From positions 1 through 64,000 of the forward strand of contig JBFWVR010000006.1 in NCBI GenBank assembly GCA_050246635.1: 64,000 nt of DNA. Reading direction: 5' to 3'. Source of the stretch: JBFWVR01 sp050246635. GTDB lineage: Bacteria; Acidobacteriota; Vicinamibacteria; Vicinamibacterales; UBA2999. The translations under genes and the position numbers were made by a program. Below the pieces are notes generated by a model, which saw only the letters and a program-made list of their open reading frames with translations, did no database searches and was not told where the DNA came from. This document shows positions 45,627 to 55,956 of this stretch, in pieces (position 1 is the first letter of the stretch; each line of letters opens with the position of its first letter).

Positions 45627-45980
45627 ATGACGCCCAAGGAACTCCAGGATCGCACGAAGCAGTTTGCGCTCGATGCGATGGCGTTGGCGCGGGAGCTGCC
45701 GACGTCGCTCGATGGGCGGCGGGTCGGCGGGCAGCTGATTGACTCGGCGACCGCGGTGGCCGCGAACTACCGCGCGGCCTGCCGGGCGCGGTCACGCGCC
45801 GAGTTCGCCGCGCGTATCGGCGTCGTGCTCGAAGAGTCGGACGAGTCGCTGTTCTGGCTCGAGTTGATCGGCGAAGCCGCCCTGGCGCCACGCCCCCGTA
45901 TCGCCCGCCTCCTGAAGGAAGCCTTCGAGCTCACCGCCATCTTCGCCGCCACCCGGAAGACGGTCACCGCCCGCCGCTGA
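45627..45980 (+). CDS. Four-helix-bundle protein (23S rRNA intervening-sequence family)
   Basis: A 117-residue helical protein of the family first found in 23S rRNA intervening sequences (the TIGR02436/S23-like group). Hallmarks: FALDAMALARELPTSLDGRR, then GGQLIDSATAVAANYRAACR and ESDESLFWLELIGEA. The family's function is unknown; the fold suggests binding to nucleic acid or a partner. ATG 45627 has GAGAGGTG just before it; 45603 is an alternative. The gene lies in a cassette between inverted AGATCTCAGATT-type repeats, between prfB and a convergent penicillin-binding protein gene, with no rRNA nearby. Confidence 0.9.
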   Translation: MTPKELQDRTKQFALDAMALARELPTSLDGRRVGGQLIDSATAVAANYRAACRARSRAEFAARIGVVLEESDESLFWLELIGEAALAPRPRIARLLKEAFELTAIFAATRKTVTARR

Positions 45981-46012
45981 ACGCCCACCTGCCGGGCGCA
46001 GGATCGTCGAAT

Positions 46013-46106
46013 TCCCCAATCCCGCAATTCCTCAGATCCCTGAATCCCATCTGCAATCTGAGATCACCAATCGTCAATCAATCTCCAATCTGAGATCTGA
46101 AGATCT
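46013..46106. repeat. Right inverted repeat of the four-helix-bundle cassette
   Basis: CCCCAATCCCGCAATTCC, CAATCTGAGATC and CCAATCTGAGATCTGAAGA mirror the left repeat at 45487-45577 in reverse order and reversed orientation. Confidence 0.75.
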
Positions 46107-46110
46107 GAAT

Positions 46111-48381
46111 TCAGTAGCGCCCCTCTCTTGCCGGCTGCGTCCCCTGGATGAATGCCTCGTACAACGCCCCCGGCGTGGAGGGCGCGACGGGCTCGCCGGT
46201 GGCCTTGTCGACGGTCATGAAGACGATGTTGCCGGGCGGGTCGAAGGTGGGGGTCTCCTCGAGGGTCTCGCGGGCGTGGGTGATGTGGGCGCGCATGGTG
46301 TCGATCCAGATCGGCAGCGCCGCCGTCGCGCCGGTCTCCCGTCCGACCTGCTTCTTCTCGTCGTAGCCGGTCCACACGCCGATCGTGATCAGGGGGTCGA
46401 AGCCGACGAACCAGGCGTCGGTGTAGTCGTCCACGGTGCCGGTCTTGCCGGCCAGCGGCCAGTCGAGGCTGCGGGCCGCCACGCCCGTGCCGCGCTGGAC
46501 GACGCCCTGGAGCAGGGTCGTCATCACGTACGCCGTGTCGCCGCGCAGCGCGTCGCGGGGCTCGGGACGGTTCTCCTCCAGGCGCGCGCCCTCGCGGTCG
46601 GTGATCGACAGCACCTCGTACGGCTGCATGCGCAGCCCGTGGTTCGGGAACGCGGAGTAGGCGCTGGCAACCTCGAGCAGCGTGGCCTCGCCGGCGCCGA
46701 GCGCGGTCGAGAGGAACGGCGGGAAGGCGGTCTCGAATCCGAACCGGCGCGCGTAGCTCACCACCTGTGGCGGCCCGAGCATCTCCATCACCCGCACGGC
46801 GGGGATGTTGCGCGAGTCCTCGAGCGCGCGGCGCAGCGTGATGGGCCCCTCGTAGGTGCCGTCGTAGTTGTGGGGCCGGTACGGCGGCTGATCCGGGCCG
46901 GCATCGAACTCGGTCGGGGCATCGATGATCTGCGTCGCCGGCGTCAGGCCGCGGTCGATGGCGGCGGTGTAGAGGATCGGCTTGAAGGTCGAGCCCATCT
47001 GGCGTCGCGCCTGGGTGGCCCGGTTGAACTGGCTGCGCCCGAAGCTGTAGCCGCCCACCATCGCCAGCACCTGGCCGGTCTTGTTGTCGAGCGCGACGAG
47101 CGCGCCCTCCACGACCGGCGTCTGTTCGAGCGTGACGCTGGCCGTGTGCTCCTCCGGCTGCACGCCCGTCAGCGCCACCTGGATCACGTCGCCGGGCTTC
47201 ACCAGGTCGGTGGCCCGGGACCGGCGCGTCCAGCGGAAGCCGTCGCGGGTGAGCGTCGCGCTGAGGCGCCCGATGCGGAGCGTGGCGTTGCCCGCGTCCA
47301 CGCCCGTCACGAGGGCCGGCACGATGTCGCCTTCGGCCAGGGGACGGTTCCAGCGGCTGTTCGTGTAGTCGTCCAGCGTGTCGCCGGCCTCGAGCACGTT
47401 CTCGGTGGGCGTCCGCCAGCCGCGCCGCTTGTCAATCGCGCGCAGGCCGGCGTCGACGGCCTTGTTGGCGGCCTCCTGCAGGTCGAGGTCGAGGGAGGTG
47501 CGGACCGTCATGCCGCTCTTGTAGAGCGCGGTCGCGCCGTACCGGGCCTCGAGATACTTCCGCACCTCCTCGAGGAAGTACGGCGCGCTCGACGAGTTCT
47601 GGCCGGGGTCGCCGCGCGTGATGATGGGCTTCGCCTGGGCGGCCGCCGATTCCTCCGGCGTGATGAAGCCCTCCTCGGCCATCCGCTGCAGCGTGTAGTT
47701 GCGCCGGCGCAACGCGGCGTCCATGTTCACGTACGGGCTCTGGCGCACGTTGCCCTGGAGGATGCCGGCGATGAGCGCCGCCTCGCCGAGATCGAGCTCC
47801 TGCACGTGCTTGGCGAAGTAGAGCTCCGAGGCCGCCTCGACCCCGTACGCGCCGTGCCCGAAGTACATCTGGTTGCAGTAGAAGGTGAAGATCTCTTCCT
47901 TCGTGTACCGCTTCTCGATCTGGATCGTGAGCAGGGCTTCCTTGATCTTGCGTTCCCACGTCTTCTCGTCCGTGAGGAAGAGCTTTCGGGCGAGCTGCTG
48001 GGTGAGCGTGGACGCGCCGGCGGCAAGCCGCATCTCCATCGCGTCGCGGATCAGCGTCAGCATGATGCGTTGCACGCTCAGCCCGAAGTGCTCGAAGAAG
48101 TCCGAGTCCTCGGCGGCCAGGATCGCCTGCCGCAGGTGCACCGGCACATCCTCGTACCCGATGACGACCCGGCGCTCCACCGCGAACTCGCCCACGGTGC
48201 GGCCGTTGCGGTCGAGCACGCGCGTGATCGTGCTCGGCACGTAGTCGTCCAGTGCCGAGATCTGCGGCAGGTCGTCGGAGTACGCGAACAGCACGCCGCT
48301 CAGCGTGCCCGCGAGCGCGGCGCCGACGAAGAGCGCGGCAATGCCCGCGTGCCGGGCGAACTTCATTGCAAGGGTAGCCAT
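46111..48381 (-). CDS. Class A penicillin-binding protein (PBP1a type)
   Basis: A bifunctional peptidoglycan glycosyltransferase and transpeptidase anchored in the inner membrane. The protein has 756 residues. A membrane segment lies at residues 12-34. The GT51 domain carries AILAAEDSDFFEHFG (catalytic Glu), GASTLTQQLARKLFL and YFGHGAYGVEAAS. The transpeptidase domain carries SxxK as STFKP, SxN as SRN in ALEDSRNIPAVRV, and KTGT in LAGKTGTVDDY. An OB-like insert (residues about 330-430) lies between them. It runs toward the four-helix cassette. The DUF6600-like gene lies upstream on the same strand, 69 bases away. Confidence 0.93.
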   Translation of the reverse strand: MATLAMKFARHAGIAALFVGAALAGTLSGVLFAYSDDLPQISALDDYVPSTITRVLDRNGRTVGEFAVERRVVIGYEDVPVHLRQAILAAEDSDFFEHFGLSVQRIMLTLIRDAMEMRLAAGASTLTQQLARKLFLTDEKTWERKIKEALLTIQIEKRYTKEEIFTFYCNQMYFGHGAYGVEAASELYFAKHVQELDLGEAALIAGILQGNVRQSPYVNMDAALRRRNYTLQRMAEEGFITPEESAAAQAKPIITRGDPGQNSSSAPYFLEEVRKYLEARYGATALYKSGMTVRTSLDLDLQEAANKAVDAGLRAIDKRRGWRTPTENVLEAGDTLDDYTNSRWNRPLAEGDIVPALVTGVDAGNATLRIGRLSATLTRDGFRWTRRSRATDLVKPGDVIQVALTGVQPEEHTASVTLEQTPVVEGALVALDNKTGQVLAMVGGYSFGRSQFNRATQARRQMGSTFKPILYTAAIDRGLTPATQIIDAPTEFDAGPDQPPYRPHNYDGTYEGPITLRRALEDSRNIPAVRVMEMLGPPQVVSYARRFGFETAFPPFLSTALGAGEATLLEVASAYSAFPNHGLRMQPYEVLSITDREGARLEENRPEPRDALRGDTAYVMTTLLQGVVQRGTGVAARSLDWPLAGKTGTVDDYTDAWFVGFDPLITIGVWTGYDEKKQVGRETGATAALPIWIDTMRAHITHARETLEETPTFDPPGNIVFMTVDKATGEPVAPSTPGALYEAFIQGTQPAREGRY

Positions 48382-48450
48382 CTCGTCCGATGTTCGGTGG
48401 TGGCGCGCCCCGGGTCAAGCCTGTTGTCGTCCCCGGGGCACGCCGGTCGA

Positions 48451-50346
48451 TTAGCCCGGCGGCCGCCGATTGGGACGGCGTGAACCGCCGGACCGGCTGC
48501 CGGACTGCGCGCTGCCGCCCCCGGACGAGGGGCGCGCCGAGGAGCCGCCGCCGGCGGGCGCACGCTGCACCGCGCCCGGGCTCCGGCGGCTGCCCGATGC
48601 ACCGGACCAGGCCGGGCCGGCCTCACGTGAGGGCCCCGCACCGCGGGGCGGGCCCGGGCTGCGAGCCGGGCCGCGCGTGTCGGCCGACGGCGCGCGGCGG
48701 ACGGCGCCGCGCTCGCGCGTCCGCGGGGTCAGGTCGGTGGGCCGATCGTCCGTCCGAGGCGTCAGGTCGCGACCGCGCGGGGCCGTCCGCGGCGTGAGGT
48801 CGTCAGGGGGGGCCACGCGCGGCGACAGATCGCGCGGGGAGCGGGAGGGCGTGCGCCAGCCGCCGGTGCGGCTCGTGGCATCGGGCGCGCCGGTGTCCCG
48901 CGAGGGGGCACGGGGGGCCGCGCCGACGGCCGGGTTACGGACGCCGCCGCTGGTGCGCCAGCCAGCGTCCCAGCTCCGGGTGTCCGGCCGTGGCTGCTGC
49001 GGCGGACCGCCACGGGGCACGGCGCCGCGTGTTTCGCGCGTGGCCCGCCCGTCGTCTGCCGGGCCGGAGCCGCGTCCGGCCCGCGTGCCGACCGTGTCCG
49101 CGGTGAGGGGCGCGCGTGCGCCCCCGCGGGGCACGGCGCGGTCGCGCGAGAGGTCGGCTTCTGCCCGGCGGGTGCGTGGGACGGCGTGACCAGCCGGCAC
49201 CGGCGCGTGGTCACGGAACTCGAAACGTCCGGAGTCGAACCCGCGGGTGCGGCGCGGGTCGATGGCCCAGCTCCGGATGTAGCCGCGGGTCCCGAAGTGG
49301 CGGCGCGGGATCACGGTCCACGCGCGCCACGGATCCCAGCCGGTGGAGATGCCCACCGCGAGGCTCACGACGGGGCGACCGTTCCAGCCGAGGGGACACC
49401 AGCTCACGTAGCCGGACGAGAAGCCCCAGCTCACCCAGGCCGCGCTCCAGCCGCGCGCCGGGATCCAGTACCAGCTCGCGCCGCTGTAGCCCCAGCGGCC
49501 GTAGTGATGCGTCGGCCACGACCACGGGTCGCTGCCGTACCAGGTCCAGCCGTAACGCGTCAGCCGCCAGCCGCCATCGTAGTACGGACGCCAGGCGGTG
49601 CCGACCGCCGGGTACCAGACGTAGCCATACGGCTCGAGATAACCCCAGCGCCCGTAGCGATCCAGGGTGGGGCCATAGGCGCGCAACTCGGCCGGCAGGC
49701 GCCCCGCGGCATCGGCGACCGCGACGCCTTCGACGCGCGACTGCGACCAGCGCTCGAACGCGTCCCAGCGGGCGGTGTTGAAGCGCGCGAGCAGCGGACG
49801 CGCGCCCGGGCCGTCCACGGAGGCGCGCTCGCCGCCCCGCACCACGGCGCGGCCGCCGGCCTCGTCCAGCAGCTCGGCGACGCCACGGGCGACGGCGATG
49901 TCGAGCGTCCCGCGTGACCCATCCACGGTGAGGCCGTACTCGCCGCGGGCGTCGAGGCGGACGGACGAGGCGGGCGTGTCGATGAGGTACCCGCTCGTCG
50001 CGGCCGCCGAGGCGTGCAGGATGACGCGGCCCTCGAGCAGGCGGATGCGGATCGGGTCGAGCAGTTCGATTTCGGTGTAGTCGTCCAGGTGCAGGACCGA
50101 CCCGTCGCCGTACACCACCTCCGCGCGACCGCGCGCGGTGCGCAGGCGATCACCGGCGATGAGCAGGCTGGGCGCGTCGGCGGGCGTCGCGACGCCCTCA
50201 TGGTCCAGGTCGACGGTGCCGTCGGCGTAGGCCAGGCTGGCCGGGGACTCGTCCGGAATGGAAGCCGCGATGTCCTGGGCGGAGGCCGTGAAGGGGAGGC
50301 AGCAACACGCCACCGCCACGCCCAGGAAACCAAGCCGGGTGCGCAT
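48451..50346 (-). CDS. Secreted FecR-like/DUF6600-like protein with Tyr/Trp-rich repeats
   Basis: A 631-residue exported protein with a signal peptide (cleavage near TASAQDI). Residues about 45-190 are FecR-like beta-structure (GDRLRTARGRAEVVYGDGSV, then IDTPASSVRLDARGEYGL). Residues about 220-350 carry a Trp/Tyr/Gly-rich block of repeats such as YGRWGYLEPYGYVWYPAVG and WPTHHYGRWGYSGASWYWIP, as in DUF6600 proteins. From 400 on the sequence is Arg/Pro/Gly/Ser-rich and probably disordered, with TPRT-type repeats. Function unknown; a cell-surface or stress role is inferred from secretion only. It diverges from dnaK. Confidence 0.75.
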   Translation of the reverse strand: MRTRLGFLGVAVACCCLPFTASAQDIAASIPDESPASLAYADGTVDLDHEGVATPADAPSLLIAGDRLRTARGRAEVVYGDGSVLHLDDYTEIELLDPIRIRLLEGRVILHASAAATSGYLIDTPASSVRLDARGEYGLTVDGSRGTLDIAVARGVAELLDEAGGRAVVRGGERASVDGPGARPLLARFNTARWDAFERWSQSRVEGVAVADAAGRLPAELRAYGPTLDRYGRWGYLEPYGYVWYPAVGTAWRPYYDGGWRLTRYGWTWYGSDPWSWPTHHYGRWGYSGASWYWIPARGWSAAWVSWGFSSGYVSWCPLGWNGRPVVSLAVGISTGWDPWRAWTVIPRRHFGTRGYIRSWAIDPRRTRGFDSGRFEFRDHAPVPAGHAVPRTRRAEADLSRDRAVPRGGARAPLTADTVGTRAGRGSGPADDGRATRETRGAVPRGGPPQQPRPDTRSWDAGWRTSGGVRNPAVGAAPRAPSRDTGAPDATSRTGGWRTPSRSPRDLSPRVAPPDDLTPRTAPRGRDLTPRTDDRPTDLTPRTRERGAVRRAPSADTRGPARSPGPPRGAGPSREAGPAWSGASGSRRSPGAVQRAPAGGGSSARPSSGGGSAQSGSRSGGSRRPNRRPPG

Positions 50347-50450
50347 GGTGACCTCGTAACGATCAGGCAGGAGCCGGTTTCCGGTCGTTGGGGGCGGCTG
50401 GCATGGTCAGTATACCAAGACTGGCGGGGCGGGAGGCACCCGCGTCCCGA

Positions 50451-50520
50451 GCCATTCTTTCTCCTTCTCCTCTTTGTGTCTTCCTCCGTGCCTCCGTGCC
50501 TCCGTGTCCGGTGTCCGGAC
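50451..50520. repeat. CCTCCGTG-type short tandem repeats upstream of dnaK
   Basis: TCTTCCTCCGTGCCTCCGTG then CCTCCGTGTCCGGTGTCCGG fills most of the gap between the DUF6600-like gene and dnaK. This is the ACACGGAGGCACGGAGG intergenic pattern on the other strand. No gene is seen in the 219-base gap. Confidence 0.7.
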
Positions 50521-50530
50521 CCCGCGAACA

Positions 50531-50559
50531 TTGACACGTCTCCACTCAGGTTTCATACT
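50531..50559 (+). promoter_or_regulatory. dnaK promoter overlapping a HAIR-like site
   Basis: TTGACA (50531-50536), a 17-base spacer and CATACT (50554-50559), ending 6 nt before the dnaK ATG. A partial HspR inverted repeat overlaps it: ATTGACA-N7-ACTCAGG (50530-50550), against the known CTTGAGT-N7-ACTCAAG. The right half matches at 6 of 7 positions and the left at 4 of 7. HspR, encoded by the third gene, is the expected repressor. Confidence 0.55.
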
Positions 50560-50565
50560 AAGACC

Positions 50566-52485
<1,920 letters not shown>

Positions 52486-52489
52486 GTGG

Positions 52490-53587
52490 ATGGACTTCTA
52501 CCTGATCCTCGGGGTGCCGCGGGCCGCGACGCCCGGTGAGATCAAGCGGGCGTACCGCCGGCTGGCCCGGCGGTACCACCCCGACATCAATCCCGGGGAT
52601 CGTGAGGCGGCGCTGCGGTTCCGCCAGATCCTCGACGCATACGAGACGCTCATCGACCCCGATCGCCGACGCCGCTACGACACGGGCCACGGCGAGCCGG
52701 GGCCGGCGGCGTCCAGCGTGCCGTCGTTCGGCTTCGCCGGCTTCGACTTCTCGCCGGGCGTGCACGCCGAGCGCACGACGACCTTCGGCGAGCTCTTCGA
52801 GGAGGTGTTCCAGCGGCGGGAGGCGCCCCGCGACGACCGGCGTGGCGCCGACATCCACGCCCGGACCGTGCTCGACTTCGACCAGGCGTGGCGGGGCGTG
52901 GACCACGTCGTGACCGTCACGCGCCACGTGCCCTGCCAGACGTGCGTCGGGTCGGGCTTCCATCGCACGGCGGAATCGCGCTGCGTGGCGTGCGAGGGGA
53001 CCGGCACCGTGCGGTCCGTCCGCGGCCACATGGTGTTCGCCAAGAACTGCCCGCGGTGTGGGGGCTCCGGCCGCCAGCGGCAGGTGGCGTGCGAGTCGTG
53101 CCACGGACAGGGCGTCGAGGCGCGCACCGAGACGCTCACCGTGCGCGTGCCGGCCGGGGTGGCGGACGGCGCCCGGATCCGGATCGCGCAGAAGGGGCAT
53201 GCCGGCGTGCGTGGCGGTGCGCCCGGGGACCTGTACTTGGACGTCGAGGTGCGGCCGCATCCGCTCTTCCGCCGGGAGGGCGACGACCTGCACCTGACCG
53301 TGCCGATTGCCGTGCACGAGGCGGCGCTCGGCGCCCGCGTGGAGATCCCGACGCCCGACGGACCCGCCCGGTTGCGCGTGGTGCCGGGGACGCAGTCGGG
53401 CCAGCGGTTCCGGCTGCGCGAGCGGGGCATGCCCTCGCCGCGCACCGGCCGGCGCGGTGACCTGATCGCCGAGGTGCGGCTGATGCTCCCGGCGGTGCTC
53501 GACGAGCGCTCGAAGGAACTGCTGCGCGAGTTCGGGCGGATCAACGGCGAGAGCGTCCGCGCGTTCCCCGCGCGGGTGGCCGACTGA
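52490..53587 (+). CDS. dnaJ: Chaperone protein DnaJ
   Basis: Type I J-protein of 365 residues that delivers clients to DnaK and stimulates its ATPase. J domain at residues 1-65 with the HPD motif in RRYHPDINPGD; a reduced Gly/Phe region; then four zinc-finger repeats CQTCVGSG, CVACEGTG, CPRCGGSG and CESCHGQG; then the two C-terminal substrate domains. The operon order dnaK-dnaJ-hspR resembles actinobacterial dnaK operons but lacks grpE. Confidence 0.95.
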   Translation: MDFYLILGVPRAATPGEIKRAYRRLARRYHPDINPGDREAALRFRQILDAYETLIDPDRRRRYDTGHGEPGPAASSVPSFGFAGFDFSPGVHAERTTTFGELFEEVFQRREAPRDDRRGADIHARTVLDFDQAWRGVDHVVTVTRHVPCQTCVGSGFHRTAESRCVACEGTGTVRSVRGHMVFAKNCPRCGGSGRQRQVACESCHGQGVEARTETLTVRVPAGVADGARIRIAQKGHAGVRGGAPGDLYLDVEVRPHPLFRREGDDLHLTVPIAVHEAALGARVEIPTPDGPARLRVVPGTQSGQRFRLRERGMPSPRTGRRGDLIAEVRLMLPAVLDERSKELLREFGRINGESVRAFPARVAD

Positions 53588-53607
53588 CGGGGCGCCCCGG
53601 AGACACG

Positions 53608-54054
53608 ATGGCGAAGAGAAGCGGCGGCAAGGCCTACTACATGATCAGCGCGGTGGCGCAGCGGTACAACATCCACCCGCAGACACTGCGCCTGTACGAG
53701 CGCGAGGGCCTGTTGAAGCCGTCCCGCACCGAGGGCAACACGCGCCTCTACTCGGAGGAGGACCTCGAGCAGCTCGAGACGATTCTCTCGTTGACGCGTG
53801 ATCTCGGCGTGAACCTCGCCGGTGTCGAGATCATCCTCAACATGCGCGCGAAGATGGAGCGCATGCAGTCCGAGGTCAACGAGTTCATGGAGTACGTCAA
53901 GCACGAGCTCGCCCGCGGCATCGACGACTGGGAGCAACGCCTGACGACGGCGCTCGTCAAGGCGTCGCCGACCGATCTCGTGAAGGCCGCGCCGCGCGCG
54001 GAGGAACCCGCCGCGGGCGAGGGCGAACGCCCCAACCGGCGCACACGATCCTGA
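53608..54054 (+). CDS. hspR: HspR-like MerR-family heat-shock repressor
   Basis: A 148-residue MerR-family regulator. The winged-helix start YYMISAVAQRYNIHPQTLRL then YEREGLLKPSRTEGNTRLYS is highly HspR-like. The C-terminal part is a helical dimerisation region (LGVNLAGVEIILNMRAKMER) and a short basic tail. As the third gene of the operon, 20 bases after dnaJ, it probably represses the operon together with DnaK, as known in Streptomyces; that role is inferred. Confidence 0.9.
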   Translation: MAKRSGGKAYYMISAVAQRYNIHPQTLRLYEREGLLKPSRTEGNTRLYSEEDLEQLETILSLTRDLGVNLAGVEIILNMRAKMERMQSEVNEFMEYVKHELARGIDDWEQRLTTALVKASPTDLVKAAPRAEEPAAGEGERPNRRTRS

Positions 54055-54098
54055 TCCCACGCGCCGTGCCGGGGCATCCGTCACCTCCGCCCGGGTGA

Positions 54099-54104
54099 TA
54101 AGAT
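54099..54104 (+). promoter_or_regulatory. -10-like element of the sigma-factor gene
   Basis: TAAGAT ends 6 nt before the first of two tandem GTG codons (54111, 54114). No ribosome-binding site is seen, so transcription is likely leaderless and separate from the dnaK operon. Confidence 0.45.
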
Positions 54105-54110
54105 GCCCGC

Positions 54111-54938
54111 GTGGTGCGCAGCCTCGAGACCCTCGCAACTGGTGCCGCCAACCTCCAGGCGTACCTTCGAGACATCGCCCGTCATCCCCGACTGAGCATC
54201 GACGACGAGCGCGCGCTCGGCCGCCGTTTCCGGCATGCCGGCGACGAGGACGCGCTCTGCCGGCTCGTCGAGGCCAACCTGCGGTACGTCGTCGGCACGG
54301 CGCGGCGCTATGCCCACCTCGGCGTGCCGTTGCTCGAGCTGATCCACGCCGGCAACCTCGGCCTGCTGGCGGCAGCCCGTCGTGTCGATCCCGATCGGCG
54401 GCTGCCGTTCATCGACGACGCCTCGTGGTGGATTCGCGAAGCGATCGCGGAGCGCCTGGCGGACGCCGGGCGCGGGCCGGTGGAACGTGAGCAGGCGGCG
54501 ACGCGTCGTGCCGAGGCGCTGCGCGTGGACGTCGCCCACGCGCTGGGCGGCGACCGGCGGGACGCGGCCGACCTGTCGCAGCGCGAGATCGACGCGCTCG
54601 TGGCGCGCGCCGATGCCGCCGCGCCGCGGGCGGCGGGCCGGCGCCCGGTGTCGAGTGGCCGGGCCGGCGGCGTGTTGGCCGACGGGGCGGTCCCCGCGCT
54701 CGAGGACGCGATGATCCGGGGCGCGTTCGTCGGCGAGCTCGAGCGCGCGCTCGAGACGCTGGAAGCGCGGGAGCGCGTGGTCGTGCGGCTGCGCTACGGG
54801 TTGACCGGCGGCGAGCCACGCACGGCCAGCCAGGTCGCCGAGCGCCTGCACCTGACGCGCGGCCGCGTGCGCCGCATCGAGGCCCGTGCCCTGCGCAAGC
54901 TCCGCCACGAGGCGGCGCTCAAGGGTGGCCTGAACTGA
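54111..54938 (+). CDS. Sigma-70 family RNA polymerase sigma factor, divergent
   Basis: A 275-residue alternative sigma factor. Region 2 is clear: LVEANLRYVVGTARRYAHLG, LLELIHAGNLGLLAAARRVD and DDASWWIREAIAERLAD (regions 2.1-2.4). Region 4 is clear: LEARERVVVRLRYGL, then ASQVAERLHLTRGRVRRIEA. Between them lie about 100 residues, where region 3 is hard to recognise and an Ala/Arg-rich linker (ADAAAPRAAGRRPVSSG) occurs. It resembles RpoD/RpoH-type group 2-3 factors rather than ECF. Its position after dnaK-dnaJ-hspR suggests a stress role, which is only inference. No anti-sigma gene is adjacent. Confidence 0.85.
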   Translation: MVRSLETLATGAANLQAYLRDIARHPRLSIDDERALGRRFRHAGDEDALCRLVEANLRYVVGTARRYAHLGVPLLELIHAGNLGLLAAARRVDPDRRLPFIDDASWWIREAIAERLADAGRGPVEREQAATRRAEALRVDVAHALGGDRRDAADLSQREIDALVARADAAAPRAAGRRPVSSGRAGGVLADGAVPALEDAMIRGAFVGELERALETLEARERVVVRLRYGLTGGEPRTASQVAERLHLTRGRVRRIEARALRKLRHEAALKGGLN

Positions 54939-54966
54939 CGGCCGACGGAAGGACGCGGGAACGAAC

Positions 54967-55842
54967 GTGCCGGAATGCCCCATTTGTGATGGCAGCCGCT
55001 GGAAGCGTGTCGAGGTCGACGGCCTCGAGCGTGTGGTGCGGTGTGACTGCTGGCGGCAGTCGCTGACCGCCCGCCTGATGGCGGAGGCGCGCGTGCCCGC
55101 GCGCTACGCCCGCTGCGAGCTCGACAACTTCGAGCACGACATGGACTCGCAGCGGGAGGCGTTCCGCAAGGCGCAGGCCTTCGTCCAGCAGTTCCCCGTC
55201 GTGGACCGCGGCCTGCTGCTGTTCGGCCCGAACGGCGTCGGCAAGACCCACCTGGCCGTCGGCATCCTCAAGGCCGTCGTCCGCGCCAAGGGCGCGCGCG
55301 CCCACTTCTTCGAGACGCGCGAGCTGCTGCGCCTCGTCCGCGACACCTACAACCGCTCGGTCGAGGAGACCGAGATGGAGGTGCTCGGCCCGGTGCTCGA
55401 GGCCGACGTCCTCGTGCTCGACGACCTCGGCGCCGAGCGCACCTCGGAGTGGGTCCAGGAGACGCTGGGGCTCGTCGTCAACACGCGCTACAACGCGCGG
55501 CGCCCGACGATCTTCACGAGCAACCTGACCGACTCGGCGGACAACACCGATCCACGCTCGTTCATCTTCCAGCTCGGTGCCCGCACCCGGTCCCGCCTGA
55601 TGGAGATGTGCGACTGGGTGGAGATGGGCGGCGTCGACATGCGTGAGCTCCCTCCGCATCCGTCGGCCGAGGACATCGAGCGCTGGCACCGCACGTCGCC
55701 GGCCTCGCCGCACAACCTCCGGCGCGACGGGGGCCAGGGCCAGAACCGCGCCGGCCTCCCGCCCCGGGCCCGCGGCATGGCCAAGGCCAAACTCCAGGGC
55801 CCGGCGGAGCTCCGCTGGACCGGAGGCAAGGCGGGGAGCTGA
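54967..55842 (+). CDS. DnaC/IstB-like AAA+ ATPase
   Basis: A 291-residue ATPase of the DnaC/DnaI helicase-loader type. The N-terminus carries Cys pairs, CPIC and CDC, that may bind zinc. The Walker A is LLLFGPNGVGKTHLA and the Walker B is DVLVLDDLGAERTSEW; a sensor region follows in TIFTSNLT. The C-terminal 60 residues are Pro/Arg-rich. It likely loads the replicative helicase; IstB transposition proteins share the domain, but no transposase is present. Start GTG 54967, 28 bases after the sigma gene, so it may be in the same unit. Confidence 0.85.
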   Translation: MPECPICDGSRWKRVEVDGLERVVRCDCWRQSLTARLMAEARVPARYARCELDNFEHDMDSQREAFRKAQAFVQQFPVVDRGLLLFGPNGVGKTHLAVGILKAVVRAKGARAHFFETRELLRLVRDTYNRSVEETEMEVLGPVLEADVLVLDDLGAERTSEWVQETLGLVVNTRYNARRPTIFTSNLTDSADNTDPRSFIFQLGARTRSRLMEMCDWVEMGGVDMRELPPHPSAEDIERWHRTSPASPHNLRRDGGQGQNRAGLPPRARGMAKAKLQGPAELRWTGGKAGS

Positions 55843-55850
55843 ATCGATTT

Positions 55851-55956
55851 AGGATCTCAGATTGAAGATTGAAGATTGAAGACTGGGACTGACGATTTCA
55901 GCACGGGCGATTGCAGAACTTGATGTCAATCTTCAATCTTCGATCTGAGATCTGAA
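55851..55956. repeat. Inverted AGATTGAAGATTG-type repeats before hemW
   Basis: CTCAGATTGAAGATTGAAG at the left faces CAATCTTCAATCTTCG and ATCTGAGATCTGAAATG at the right. The right arm runs directly into the hemW start, so no other leader is left. The whole 114-base gap is filled by it. Confidence 0.75.

Noticed and set aside
45627..45980. The four-helix-bundle gene as part of a 23S rRNA intervening sequence
   Set aside because: Flanks are prfB and a penicillin-binding protein gene; no rRNA sequence is seen.
46276..48483. 735-codon plus-strand frame opposite the penicillin-binding protein gene
   Set aside because: The minus strand carries all class A motifs; the plus frame is a shadow.
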